This document shows, piece by piece, positions 19,389 through 28,713 of a DNA stretch of 42,696 nt. The number at the start of each line of letters is the position of its first letter. Within the stretch, counting starts at the first letter, position 1. Source of the stretch: Spirochaetaceae bacterium (GTDB taxonomy: Bacteria > Spirochaetota > Spirochaetia > Treponematales > Breznakiellaceae); contig JAITEG010000106.1 in NCBI GenBank assembly GCA_031282145.1, forward strand, positions 1-42,696. The letters run 5' to 3'. The notes under the pieces were generated by a model. That model saw only the letters and a list, made by a program, of their open reading frames with translations, searched no databases and had not been told where the DNA came from. The position numbers and the translations under genes are program-made.

Positions 19389-22300
19389 ATCCGATAACAT
19401 TATTAACTTCCTTTATAAACTATGTTAAGAATACCGCCACGGGCAAGCTCATTCTGGGTATTATTTTACTGGTATTATTTTTGCTGATCCTTTTGCCCCT
19501 GTTCCGCAAATTACGGCGGCGGCAGATAAAGGAAAAGGAAACCCGGGAAATAATGAAAGACCTCTTTACCTGGCGGCATCTGGCCCAGCTGGTAAAGGGA
19601 GGCGGAGATCACGAAAAGGCAAAACAAGAACTTTCTGACAACTTGGTCAAGATCAACGATCTTTTAAAGCAGGGGCTTAAAAAATTCATCCCCCATGAAC
19701 GGGCCCTGTATGCGAATCCCTGGTTTGTGCTGCTTGGGGAACCCCGTTCCGGTAAGTCCTCCCTCCTTGAATCCAGCGACCTGGAGTTCCGATCATCGGC
19801 AGTGGAAAAAGATGCCTCCGATGACGGTAAAAACAGCCTGCCGGTGCGGCTGTGGAGCGGGACCAGTGCGGTGGTGTGCGATATCAGCGGCCGGGTATTC
19901 TTTGACCGGTGGCTTGACGGTTCCAGCGCGGAATGGAACTACATAATCAAACAAATTTGCCGTATCCGGAGAAAATGGCCCCTGGACGGCATCATCATCA
20001 CAATTCCCGCGGACGCGCTTCTGGTGGATGACGATAATCTTACGTCCCACAAGGCGATCCTCATGGCTAACGAATTGAGCAGTCTCTTGCAAAACTGCGG
20101 GATGTTTTTGCCCTGTTACGTAGTGATAACCAAACTGGACATGGTAAACGGTTTTCACGAATACGCGGAATTTATCCGGGGGGATTTGCGTCATCAGATC
20201 TTGGGATTTGAAAACACCACCAAATGGTATAACCAGGAAAAATTCGATGAGTTCTGGCAGTTGCTGAATGAACGGCTGACATCCGGCGCGAAACAGCTTA
20301 TTGCCGAAAATACCCGGCGGTATGCGTCGCATCCGGAAGCCCGGATGGATACCGCGGCTAAAATATGGACCTTCGCGGACACCCTGAACGGCATGGGGGA
20401 AAACATCAAAACTTACCTCAACGCTTTGTTCAGCGCCGATAATTACCATGGAACCGGCTATACCTCTTTTGAGGGAATTTATTTGACCTCGGCCAAGGAT
20501 ATGTTTATCTCCCTCAGCCCCGTCATGGCCGGCCTTGGGGGCCTGTCCCCGGAGGAATTGGTCATACCCGGTAATACGCCGGAGACCAACGATACCGCCC
20601 CGGTAAAACAAGGAGGAGACCACTCTCTGATGTTGCTCCCCAGCCGGCAGACCGCCCTGATCCAGAGCATAGGGCAGTTTAATTGGAACCACAGTTATTT
20701 TATCCGGGACGTGTTTCATACCCGTATTTTAAGAAAATCCGAGCGTACCTCCCTTACCAGGAAAAAAGCGCTGATGCTGCATCTGCCCCATTATCTCCTC
20801 TGTGCCGCTTTTGTAGGGGCAGGCATGTTTTGGGGCCTGACCGCGTGGTTTAACAGGGATCGTCTGAAAAATGATCTGAGCCGGACCTCAAGCTACTACA
20901 CCTATCTGGACGGTATTTTGCAAAAAGGCATCCCCTTTGCCTCTCCTCTAATAAAGGAAGATCCCCCGGGGCGGTTCGCTATCAACATGGACCCGGTGGC
21001 TACTGAATCTCTTTCTTCACGGGTACAGTTTTTTTATAATGCTGTCGTCTCCCGGGATATGAGCGTACCTATCCCCGGAGGATTCGGATTGGCCCGGCTG
21101 CTGACCGATGGGATTCAGCCTAATTTTCGTTACCAGGAGAAGGCCTTTATCGTCAATCAGCTCTACGCCACCATGATTCGGATGCCCATTATCCGGAATG
21201 TGGGAAACAAAATCATACGAAATGTCGATACCCAGGTGCTTACCTCCGATACCAAGGCGGTTTTAACGTCTTTTCTGGAACTGGACGAGGTGATAAATCG
21301 GGAATTCAACCGGTTTTTCCGGTCCGGGCATTTCAGGCTTGACCGGATGCTGCGTTATTTGGTACCGGAAGTTTCCAATGATACCGTCGATCTCCTGTCC
21401 CAATACAAAGCCCGGTATGAACGGGACTATTCCTACAGCGTTGATGTTGATTATATCTATTCCAATGATTTTACCCGGGCAAAAGAAGCGGCCCTGAACA
21501 CCATCATTTCCGCGTGGGACCGTTACGCGGTTTATCCCGATTCACTCTACGGACAAATAACCCGGCTGGCGGCAATTTCTGATGAGATTATCACCAACTA
21601 TTCCCAGATCGGCGAAGTGCTCCGGCGGGTCAATACGGTGGTAACCCTGGACCAGGTTCGGAGTATTGTCTACGAATGGCAGGGCCTGACAAACCGCCAT
21701 AAGAGCCTTACCGCTGAAGGGCGGGCTATCTTCGCCGAAATCAGGGAACAGCTTCGGGCGGCCCATATCCCCCTGGGTTTTGATACGATCCTGTCCACGG
21801 TGAGCGCCGCCGCCGCTACCGCCGGTTCCGGGGGCATAGCGTTAAACCGGCAGACACCGGATGCCTATGGGGATAACCTCATCAACAACTATCTTTTCAA
21901 CGACATGATTTTTGAGTTTGCGATCCGGGAGTACACCGCCCTTTTTGACGCCGATATGGCCTTTGTACGGCAAAAACTCGACAGTTCCGATCAGGAACGG
22001 CTGGGCCGGGTTATCGCCCTCCAGGGGGCCTTCGGGAACCGGCTGAACCAGGAGTTGGCAAATTTGCGAAGCCGGGTGGCCCGGCTCCAGGATAACGAAT
22101 TGCTGGCGGACAAAGTGGATGAAAGTCCCAACGGTGCTTCGATTTTTTCGGTGGTCGAACAGATTCTCAACCTTTCTTCCGATATTGCCCTGCCCGGTGA
22201 ACAGTTCCTGTATACCGCAGGGTTTGAACAGAACTGGCAGGAGAACCAGAGTAATATCAAGACGGCCATGGACGAATATGACGTATATACTAAGGATTAT

Positions 22301-23893
22301 CTGGAAAACAAAAAAATCGGTACCCTGACCGTCAATGCCCGGAACATGCTTTTGGCCCAAAGTTATCTTAACCGGTATATTGTTTTTACCACGACCCTGA
22401 ATTTTCTTTACAGCTTTGAGGCAAATATCGCCGGTATCGTCGCGTCCCAGGCGGGAAAGGAAAGCGCCATTACTTTTTCTGATACCGCCCTGGAAGGGGT
22501 CATGGGAATTACCAGTTATAACCGTTCCTACGATCCCGGAGTGGTAAAAAGACTGGTTGATAATATCACCGCTTTTGCTTCGCTTTTTACGGTTCAGAAT
22601 CCGGTGGAAGAACTGCCGGCCTTTTTGCAGAACGTCCCCCCCAGTGTGTATAAACCCGAAGCGTTTTTAAGATATGTGGAAAATTATATCCGGTATTGGA
22701 GCCGGTACCCTGATTCGGTGTATGCTCCTGAAAATAGCTGGGTTAACTACCGGAACCGGCTGCAGACCATCAAGCCTTTTCAGATCAACACTGTTTTGCG
22801 GGTCCTCTATACCAAAAGCATAGACGCCTTGAATGTTATTGATCCTTCTATCTTAAACCAGAACTTGATCGCCGCGCGGGACCAGTATATCGCCACGTTA
22901 AACGACAAGGCCAATATTGTTTCCGATTTTCTCAGCACCGACGCGGAGCGGATGATCGCCGCGTGGATAAACCTGCCCGAGGAGCCTCTTACCGCTTTTA
23001 AAGCCCTCCAGTCGGTGCCGGAAGAGGAACTCCAAGAAACCTACCTCTCGGTATATACCGGGGACCCGGCCTTGACCATAGGCTGGTGGAACGATCTTAC
23101 CATGGACGGCATACAGGTATTGTCCGGTGAATTCAGGCGGGAAACAACCGCGGCCTTTATGTCACGGCGGGAACTCTTAAAACAGTACCCCCTGTGTACC
23201 GATGCATCCCCGGCCTCCCCCCTGACGATAAACAATATGCGGGACATAGCATTCCTGCTCAATTCCATGGGAGCGGGGGGATCTCTTGAGGAAGAACAAG
23301 GCGCCATAAAACAGGCGCTGTATCCGGTACTGTTTAAAGGCGCCGCCGTGCCCTGGGTGCGGCGGATCTATCAGGTGACCCAGGCGGTATCGGACGAGGC
23401 AAAACCCCTTACCTGGACCATTGCTCAGCCCCCGATTGATATGCAGAACAAACTTCCCCTCAATGGACGGCTTTTAGCCGCCAATCGCTTCCGTTATATC
23501 GAGGTAAAATCCGAAAATAACACGGCGGAGCGGTTTAGCACCTACATGAATCAAAAGATCAATCTTGCCTCGGGATACCCCGAAGAGGGAACTATCACCC
23601 TGCGGTTCTTCAAAACCTCGGAAGATAGAACCCCCCAGGTTACGGTTACCATTGATCACAAATGGGCGATCTTCAATCTCTATTTTCAACAGGATACGGT
23701 ACAAGGTACTGACACCGAAGGTTCTTTGTATACCCCTCTATACCTATCAGCGGATGGAAATCAGTACGTGTATTTTGTAGAATTATCTTTTAACCGGGAA
23801 ATTCCTTCACCGGGTGAGTGGAACACCCTGCGGACCAGTCCTGATCTGGTTATTCAGGATGGGTCTATCGCGGGCAGCAGGCTGCAGTTTTGA
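19385..23893 (+). CDS. tssM: T6SS inner-membrane protein TssM (IcmF), 1502 aa
   Basis: N-terminal TMs, Walker A GEPRSGKSSLL, VVCDISGRVFFD, DGIIITIPADALL, IcmF central/C-terminal region; ATGA overlap with tssL. Confidence 0.94.
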   Translation: MNPITLLTSFINYVKNTATGKLILGIILLVLFLLILLPLFRKLRRRQIKEKETREIMKDLFTWRHLAQLVKGGGDHEKAKQELSDNLVKINDLLKQGLKKFIPHERALYANPWFVLLGEPRSGKSSLLESSDLEFRSSAVEKDASDDGKNSLPVRLWSGTSAVVCDISGRVFFDRWLDGSSAEWNYIIKQICRIRRKWPLDGIIITIPADALLVDDDNLTSHKAILMANELSSLLQNCGMFLPCYVVITKLDMVNGFHEYAEFIRGDLRHQILGFENTTKWYNQEKFDEFWQLLNERLTSGAKQLIAENTRRYASHPEARMDTAAKIWTFADTLNGMGENIKTYLNALFSADNYHGTGYTSFEGIYLTSAKDMFISLSPVMAGLGGLSPEELVIPGNTPETNDTAPVKQGGDHSLMLLPSRQTALIQSIGQFNWNHSYFIRDVFHTRILRKSERTSLTRKKALMLHLPHYLLCAAFVGAGMFWGLTAWFNRDRLKNDLSRTSSYYTYLDGILQKGIPFASPLIKEDPPGRFAINMDPVATESLSSRVQFFYNAVVSRDMSVPIPGGFGLARLLTDGIQPNFRYQEKAFIVNQLYATMIRMPIIRNVGNKIIRNVDTQVLTSDTKAVLTSFLELDEVINREFNRFFRSGHFRLDRMLRYLVPEVSNDTVDLLSQYKARYERDYSYSVDVDYIYSNDFTRAKEAALNTIISAWDRYAVYPDSLYGQITRLAAISDEIITNYSQIGEVLRRVNTVVTLDQVRSIVYEWQGLTNRHKSLTAEGRAIFAEIREQLRAAHIPLGFDTILSTVSAAAATAGSGGIALNRQTPDAYGDNLINNYLFNDMIFEFAIREYTALFDADMAFVRQKLDSSDQERLGRVIALQGAFGNRLNQELANLRSRVARLQDNELLADKVDESPNGASIFSVVEQILNLSSDIALPGEQFLYTAGFEQNWQENQSNIKTAMDEYDVYTKDYLENKKIGTLTVNARNMLLAQSYLNRYIVFTTTLNFLYSFEANIAGIVASQAGKESAITFSDTALEGVMGITSYNRSYDPGVVKRLVDNITAFASLFTVQNPVEELPAFLQNVPPSVYKPEAFLRYVENYIRYWSRYPDSVYAPENSWVNYRNRLQTIKPFQINTVLRVLYTKSIDALNVIDPSILNQNLIAARDQYIATLNDKANIVSDFLSTDAERMIAAWINLPEEPLTAFKALQSVPEEELQETYLSVYTGDPALTIGWWNDLTMDGIQVLSGEFRRETTAAFMSRRELLKQYPLCTDASPASPLTINNMRDIAFLLNSMGAGGSLEEEQGAIKQALYPVLFKGAAVPWVRRIYQVTQAVSDEAKPLTWTIAQPPIDMQNKLPLNGRLLAANRFRYIEVKSENNTAERFSTYMNQKINLASGYPEEGTITLRFFKTSEDRTPQVTVTIDHKWAIFNLYFQQDTVQGTDTEGSLYTPLYLSADGNQYVYFVELSFNREIPSPGEWNTLRTSPDLVIQDGSIAGSRLQF

Positions 23894-23931
23894 ACCTGTT
23901 TTAACCCTTGGTACCATAAAAGGAGTAAAAA

Positions 23932-24351
23932 ATGATAATGAATTTTGATGACCAGCTGTGTATACCGGCAACTATTGAGTCGCTGGATTCGGTGATGGAT
24001 TGGGCTGCCGAAAAGCTGGAGGAGAACAGCTGCCCCAATAAGATACAAAATCAGATCGCCGTGGTCACCGAAGAGTTGTTTGTTAATATCTGCCATTATG
24101 CCTATGAGGAAGGGACCGGAGACACGACGATCCGTTTTGCCTTTCACAACAAGACGATCTTTATGCAATTTGAAGATTCCGGCATCGCCTTTAATCCGCT
24201 GGAGCACGAAGGTCCCGACACCACCGCCGGCATAGATGATCGCCAGATTGGGGGCCTCGGTATCTATATTACCAAAAAGTGGATGGATTGGATAGAATAT
24301 GAGCGGAGAGACCACAAGAATATTTTTACCTTAACCAAGATTATTCCTTAG
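23932..24351 (+). CDS. RsbW/SpoIIAB-like HATPase anti-sigma/partner-switching kinase
   Basis: N-box VVTEELFVNICHYAYEEG, G1 FEDSGIAFNP, G2 QIGGLGIYITKKWMD; strong RBS AAGGAG; 38 nt after tssM. Confidence 0.85.
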   Translation: MIMNFDDQLCIPATIESLDSVMDWAAEKLEENSCPNKIQNQIAVVTEELFVNICHYAYEEGTGDTTIRFAFHNKTIFMQFEDSGIAFNPLEHEGPDTTAGIDDRQIGGLGIYITKKWMDWIEYERRDHKNIFTLTKIIP

Positions 24352-24361
24352 AACCAGATGA

Positions 24362-24401
24362 AAAAACCGGCCGGTTTATGTATTAAGCCTGACCGGTTTT
24401 T
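24362..24401 (+). terminator. Stem-loop AAAAACCGG...CCGGTTTTT after the HATPase gene
   Basis: 9-bp perfect arms at 24362-24370 and 24393-24401, 3' arm ending in T5. Confidence 0.65.
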
Positions 24402-24425
24402 CCAAGTCTTTAAAATGAGAGGAAC

Positions 24426-24983
24426 ATGAAGCGGTATATTCCTATTTTATTTTTGCTTTTTTTCTTCCGCGGTACTCTTAGCGCGCAAAATGTGGTTTTT
24501 ATCCAAGGGGAGGGAAATTTTTTCCCCCCCGCCATAGGGGGCCCCTCTTGGGTAGGAGGCGGCGCCGGTATTAACCTATTGCTCTATAAAACCCTAATAC
24601 AGGACGATATCATCCTTTCCCTGGGCACCATTACGGCGCTGGATGCATCGGAAAACCTGGAAAGAAAATTGCTCCTCAAAGTATCGGACAACCTCTTTGC
24701 TATGTATAATATTAATCCCGTTATCAGCCTGCGGGGGGGAATTACCGCGGGATTGGGGGTATATTCGGGGGCGATAATAAACGGGTTTTTGAACATCGGA
24801 CTCCTCTTGGGCGTCCATATCCTGCCGGAATCGCCCATTTCATTTACCGTTGATATACAGCCCGGTTACGGGCTTGCCTTCTTCGCGGCCTTTTTTACGG
24901 AAAAACCCTTTACCCCCCGTCATCACGGCTGGGTCTTTCCGGCCACGGTGGGGGTGCGGCTGAATTTGGACAAGTTAAAGTAA
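24426..24983 (+). CDS. Exported glycine-rich, probable outer-membrane beta-strand protein
   Basis: Signal peptide (IPILFLLFFFRGTLSAQ), alternating hydrophobic strands, terminal VGVRLNLDKLK; no assigned family. Confidence 0.55.
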   Translation: MKRYIPILFLLFFFRGTLSAQNVVFIQGEGNFFPPAIGGPSWVGGGAGINLLLYKTLIQDDIILSLGTITALDASENLERKLLLKVSDNLFAMYNINPVISLRGGITAGLGVYSGAIINGFLNIGLLLGVHILPESPISFTVDIQPGYGLAFFAAFFTEKPFTPRHHGWVFPATVGVRLNLDKLK

Positions 24984-26276
24984 GTCGCCTTCAGGTTTCC
25001 AGCGTTTATATACCGGCGCGGTTCCGTTCGGCACGCCGTTCCTCTTAGGCGGGGATACTCCGGCGGCAAGATCTTCCCCTTTGGCTTCGGCGATCATCCC
25101 TGTGATCGCTTTTTCCTTCTCTTCCGTTTCCAGATCCGCTATACCCATCTCCGCCTGCCAGTCCGCGGCGCTTTTGTCCGACGCCTTACTCCAGTCCGGT
25201 TCGGGAAGATGCTCGTGGGGCATCTTACCCTCCACAAGGGAAGCCTCCCAGTTATCAGCCCCGGTGAGGACTTCCACCCCCAGCCGGAAGTATTCGGCGT
25301 AGCGTTCCTTGACCTTGCGGACGCCCCCCGGCGCGAGGGCGCAGAGGAGCAGGGTCTGGGTAAGGCCATTGGACGCGAGACCCGGCGGCGTGGGGATCAC
25401 CTGGTCTCCGGCGGGCATCAGGTTGCCGAAGGACCAGAACGCGGAAAGGGAGAGGAGGCCCCCGGGCTGGTCCGGACATTCATTCCCCACGTCCAGGCAG
25501 CGCTGGGCGTTCTCCGGGTCGGGGACCGCTACCCAGCGGTACACCGCGGCCAGGGCGTTGTCAGAGAGTTTTTTCTGGTGGGCGGGCATTTTTGGGGGCA
25601 GCACCGACTTGATCGTCTCCACCGTGTCTTTCTGTACCGCCGCGAGCTGGGCCTTGAGTTTTGCCGCCTCCTGAAAAATGGGGGAGTTGGGGTCTATGGC
25701 ATAGGGATCCCTGCCTACATTTTCCACCAATTTATCAAGCAGATCCATAGGGTGAATGTCGTGAACCGTCTTAAATTCCTGAAAAGCCACCTCTACCGCG
25801 TCTTCCACATACTTAAGCATTCCAGGGTCTACCATAGCCCGCATCTTCTGATAATCCGCCTGCATTTGGGCTATATTGGCTTCCATCAGAGCGACCAGTT
25901 CCGGATCGGGTTTGGGCGGTTCAACCTTGGCAAATTCCGGTATTTCAGGACCTTTCTCAATATCGGCACCGATGGTGGCAATGTCCCGTTCCCCCGCGGG
26001 ATTAAGTAAAAGCTCTTCCATAAGGGAAATCACAGAGCGGTACACCCACCAGACCGCGGCCCTGCGGTGGGCGATATAGGCCATAAGTTCACCGGCGCAC
26101 TTGAAACGCCCCAGATCGGCAAACTTAAAGATCATAGATTCCGCGCTATCAATACCTACAAATAATTCAGCCAAATCCGGACGGATCTTATAGTTTTCTT
26201 TTATGGAAACATCCTTAATAGAGGTATACCGAACCGCCACCAGATGTTTATTCAGCCAATCAAGTTTATCCGCCAT
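24975..26276 (-). CDS. Uncharacterised T6SS-linked protein (DUF6931-like N-terminus)
   Basis: Last gene of the minus arm; FKCAGELMAYIAHRRAAVWWVYRSV resembles the AVWW signature of DUF6931; RBS AAGGAGT before ATG 26276. Confidence 0.5.
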   Translation of the reverse strand: MADKLDWLNKHLVAVRYTSIKDVSIKENYKIRPDLAELFVGIDSAESMIFKFADLGRFKCAGELMAYIAHRRAAVWWVYRSVISLMEELLLNPAGERDIATIGADIEKGPEIPEFAKVEPPKPDPELVALMEANIAQMQADYQKMRAMVDPGMLKYVEDAVEVAFQEFKTVHDIHPMDLLDKLVENVGRDPYAIDPNSPIFQEAAKLKAQLAAVQKDTVETIKSVLPPKMPAHQKKLSDNALAAVYRWVAVPDPENAQRCLDVGNECPDQPGGLLSLSAFWSFGNLMPAGDQVIPTPPGLASNGLTQTLLLCALAPGGVRKVKERYAEYFRLGVEVLTGADNWEASLVEGKMPHEHLPEPDWSKASDKSAADWQAEMGIADLETEEKEKAITGMIAEAKGEDLAAGVSPPKRNGVPNGTAPVYKRWKPEGDLL

Positions 26277-26312
26277 GATCACTCCTTGTTACCGGCATAC
26301 TCTACCCGCTTT

Positions 26313-26738
26313 TTAAGACATTACCATGCCCTTGGTCTTTATCTCCGCAGCGCCCGCCTTTGGCTGGGCCGCGGAAGCCCCCGAATCCAGGGCCTTGGCG
26401 TCGGTAGTCATGGCCTTGGCGTCGGTTTGGGCCGCGGAAAGATCCCCGTCTTTGGCCTTGACCCCGTCTTTGGCCAGGGAAGCCTCGTTATCTTTGGCCG
26501 AAGATTCGGTCTTGTTGACCGTGGTATCGTTTTCCGTGGGGTGCATCTCCGTCTCGCCGGTTAAATCGCTCCGCTTATAATTGGTAACTACCAGGGACAG
26601 CAGTACGGCGGTTGCTGCGGTAACCGCCGTAGCCGCCAGAACCGAAGTAACCAGGGGTCTAACCGCATCTTTAATCGCCTTCTGGGTATCTTTATTCAAA
26701 TCTTTAATCGCTTCCTGGGTATCCTTATCCAAATCCAT
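26313..26738 (-). CDS. Small single-TM protein with 7-residue repeats, downstream of spike gene
   Basis: 11-aa duplicated N-terminus, TM (LVTSVLAATAVTAATAVLLSLVV), then ~9 seven-residue units; ATG abuts the stop of the upstream ORF. Confidence 0.7.
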   Translation of the reverse strand: MDLDKDTQEAIKDLNKDTQKAIKDAVRPLVTSVLAATAVTAATAVLLSLVVTNYKRSDLTGETEMHPTENDTTVNKTESSAKDNEASLAKDGVKAKDGDLSAAQTDAKAMTTDAKALDSGASAAQPKAGAAEIKTKGMVMS

Positions 26739-28685
26739 CTATAACTCCTTAAGTTCTTCTAAAGCTTTTGCATCGGCTTTGGAGACAAAATAGACGCCGG
26801 TACCTATCCCTCCCACAAGGACAATGGCTGCCGTGATTGCGCCGGCTATTTTATACCACTTGTCAAACTTACCGGTAATCGTCCCCACATCCAGAGAAAT
26901 CGTTGGAGAATTGGCCTCATCTATTTCCTTGCCAAAAAGTTTGCCCTCATCTCCGCTTAGGACCCACTTAGACTCATGGGTAAGATGCAGCAACGAGCTG
27001 TCCATAGGATTGGAAAACAGCGTTTTACCTATCCCATAGACTACTTTAAGGACAACTCCATATTCGACCACCGTTGCCGCCAAGTTAAGCCCGTCCCTGC
27101 CGCCTCCATGGCCGACATTTTTATCTTGCTTAGGTATCTCCAAATCCAGTACGGTGTAAACTACCTTTAGTATCTCCAAAACAAGTCCGGCAAAAACCAC
27201 CATGGATCCGATTGGATCCGAATTTTTATCATTGGTACTCATCAACCCATAATTAGCGCTCAAAAGCTGAGCCACAATTCCCGGCGCAAGCGCAGTCAGG
27301 CTGGGCAGTTTATTGCCCACACTTAATTCCGTATCCCCGCCCGCCAGTCCGGCGGTCATGGCAGCTATATTATTGACCGCAATTGCAGCGGTCCCCGCAT
27401 TTTTCGCTGCATAAGCAAGAGTGCCATAAGCGAAAGCTTTTATATCTTTAGCGTTAATACGCAGCACCCCTGCCATGCTGCCTATAGACCCGCCCGCAGC
27501 TTCGGAAAGCGCAAAAGTATAGGCCGCTCCAATGGATACATGGGTACCGAACATTGATATTCCGGATCTGGGTGAAAGAGACAATACCGTATCCCAGCTA
27601 TTCATAACATTTGAGTTGGCTTTTCTGGAGGTAATCGTAATGCCGTCATCGTTTATGATAACGGATGAACGCCCTACCTGCAGCCTGATTTCATCACCCG
27701 CCTTGATAATGATCCGGTTTTTAGCCCTGATATGGGCATCCCCGGCGTAGAGGTTCGAATCATCCCCCGGCCTATCCCCAAAGGGATGCTCGCTTTCGTA
27801 TTGGCTGGGGTCCGCCGCCCCCTCGTCTTTGCAGTCCACCAACAGCTCAAAGCGCTTGGCCTCCGTCCGGTGATGGTTCATCGCGCTTTCATGGATGTCG
27901 CCAGAGGAGTGGATGTTTAGTTGATCGATTTTGGGGATTTCTTTGGTTTTTCTCTCCACCCAACGGTCATGATAGCCCTTAACTCTTGTCTTGTAAGCTT
28001 CAAAAGTTTCTCCTCGTTGTTTAGCGGGAAACCCTGCCTGTGTGAGCCGGGCGACATAAGCCTCAAAAGTTTCTCCCTCCTCTGGGGCAGTCCATTTATC
28101 ATGATAAGTGGTAAGTCTTTTAATGTGGGCTTGGGAACTTTCATCATTTTCTTTTATAGGAAGCGCCTGATGCCAGAGCCGCTTGCTGTAATCATCATCG
28201 CTCTCCCCCGCCGCGAAATCATGATACTGGCTTGTTTCCGAAGCCTCCCACTGCGTGTCCCGGTGATAAAATCCTATTTCCGAATACCGATCGGCGGCAT
28301 CTTCAGCGGAGGGTGTTATTTTACCGGTCTGTTGGTACCGGAGCACCATCCCTTCTTCAGCCAGCAGGGTGTCTTTCTCTTGCGTAAATTTTTCACCCGT
28401 AGTTTTATCATTGGTAAGAAAATTATTATCCTTGGTTCCCGCGCTGGGCAGGTATCCCATTAAGTAATAGGAAGCATTATCCCCCTCCCCGTCGTCAACC
28501 ACCAGGATGCTTTCTCCCACCTTGGGATAACGGAAAAAACCGGTTTCCCTGCCGCCAAAGGGCATGACCAGGTTCACTACTTCTATTTTACCTGTCCCCG
28601 ATACTGCGTAAAACTGATAGGGCAGCTCCGCCACACCGCTACTGCTATCTCCGTTGGCACATACGGTCATCCTTTTCAGGGCCAT
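26739..28685 (-). CDS. VgrG gp5-like spike half (OB fold, repeat insert, beta-needle) with C-terminal TM segments
   Basis: OB-fold pattern GKIEVVNLVMPFGG...GFFRYPKVGESILVVDDGEGDNASYYLMGYL; AHIRAKNRIIIKAGDEIRLQVGRSSVIINDDGITITS typical of VgrG needle. Confidence 0.83.
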   Translation of the reverse strand: MALKRMTVCANGDSSSGVAELPYQFYAVSGTGKIEVVNLVMPFGGRETGFFRYPKVGESILVVDDGEGDNASYYLMGYLPSAGTKDNNFLTNDKTTGEKFTQEKDTLLAEEGMVLRYQQTGKITPSAEDAADRYSEIGFYHRDTQWEASETSQYHDFAAGESDDDYSKRLWHQALPIKENDESSQAHIKRLTTYHDKWTAPEEGETFEAYVARLTQAGFPAKQRGETFEAYKTRVKGYHDRWVERKTKEIPKIDQLNIHSSGDIHESAMNHHRTEAKRFELLVDCKDEGAADPSQYESEHPFGDRPGDDSNLYAGDAHIRAKNRIIIKAGDEIRLQVGRSSVIINDDGITITSRKANSNVMNSWDTVLSLSPRSGISMFGTHVSIGAAYTFALSEAAGGSIGSMAGVLRINAKDIKAFAYGTLAYAAKNAGTAAIAVNNIAAMTAGLAGGDTELSVGNKLPSLTALAPGIVAQLLSANYGLMSTNDKNSDPIGSMVVFAGLVLEILKVVYTVLDLEIPKQDKNVGHGGGRDGLNLAATVVEYGVVLKVVYGIGKTLFSNPMDSSLLHLTHESKWVLSGDEGKLFGKEIDEANSPTISLDVGTITGKFDKWYKIAGAITAAIVLVGGIGTGVYFVSKADAKALEELKEL

Positions 28686-28713
28686 AGCCGCCTCCTCATC
28701 TCATAAATAAGAC

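Noticed and set aside
19793-20719. 308-aa minus-strand ORF inside tssM
   Set aside because: Antisense shadow of the IcmF coding sequence; no recognisable features.
25209-26009. 266-aa plus-strand ORF antisense to the 435-aa T6SS-linked gene
   Set aside because: Composition (His/Arg/Gly-rich) is typical of an antisense shadow; no RBS or motif; the minus-strand frame fits the operon and has a clear RBS.
26328-26519. 21-nt periodic repeats considered as a CRISPR-like or VNTR non-coding array
   Set aside because: Periodicity is in frame and explained by seven-residue protein repeats in the 26313-26738 CDS; no conserved repeat/spacer structure.
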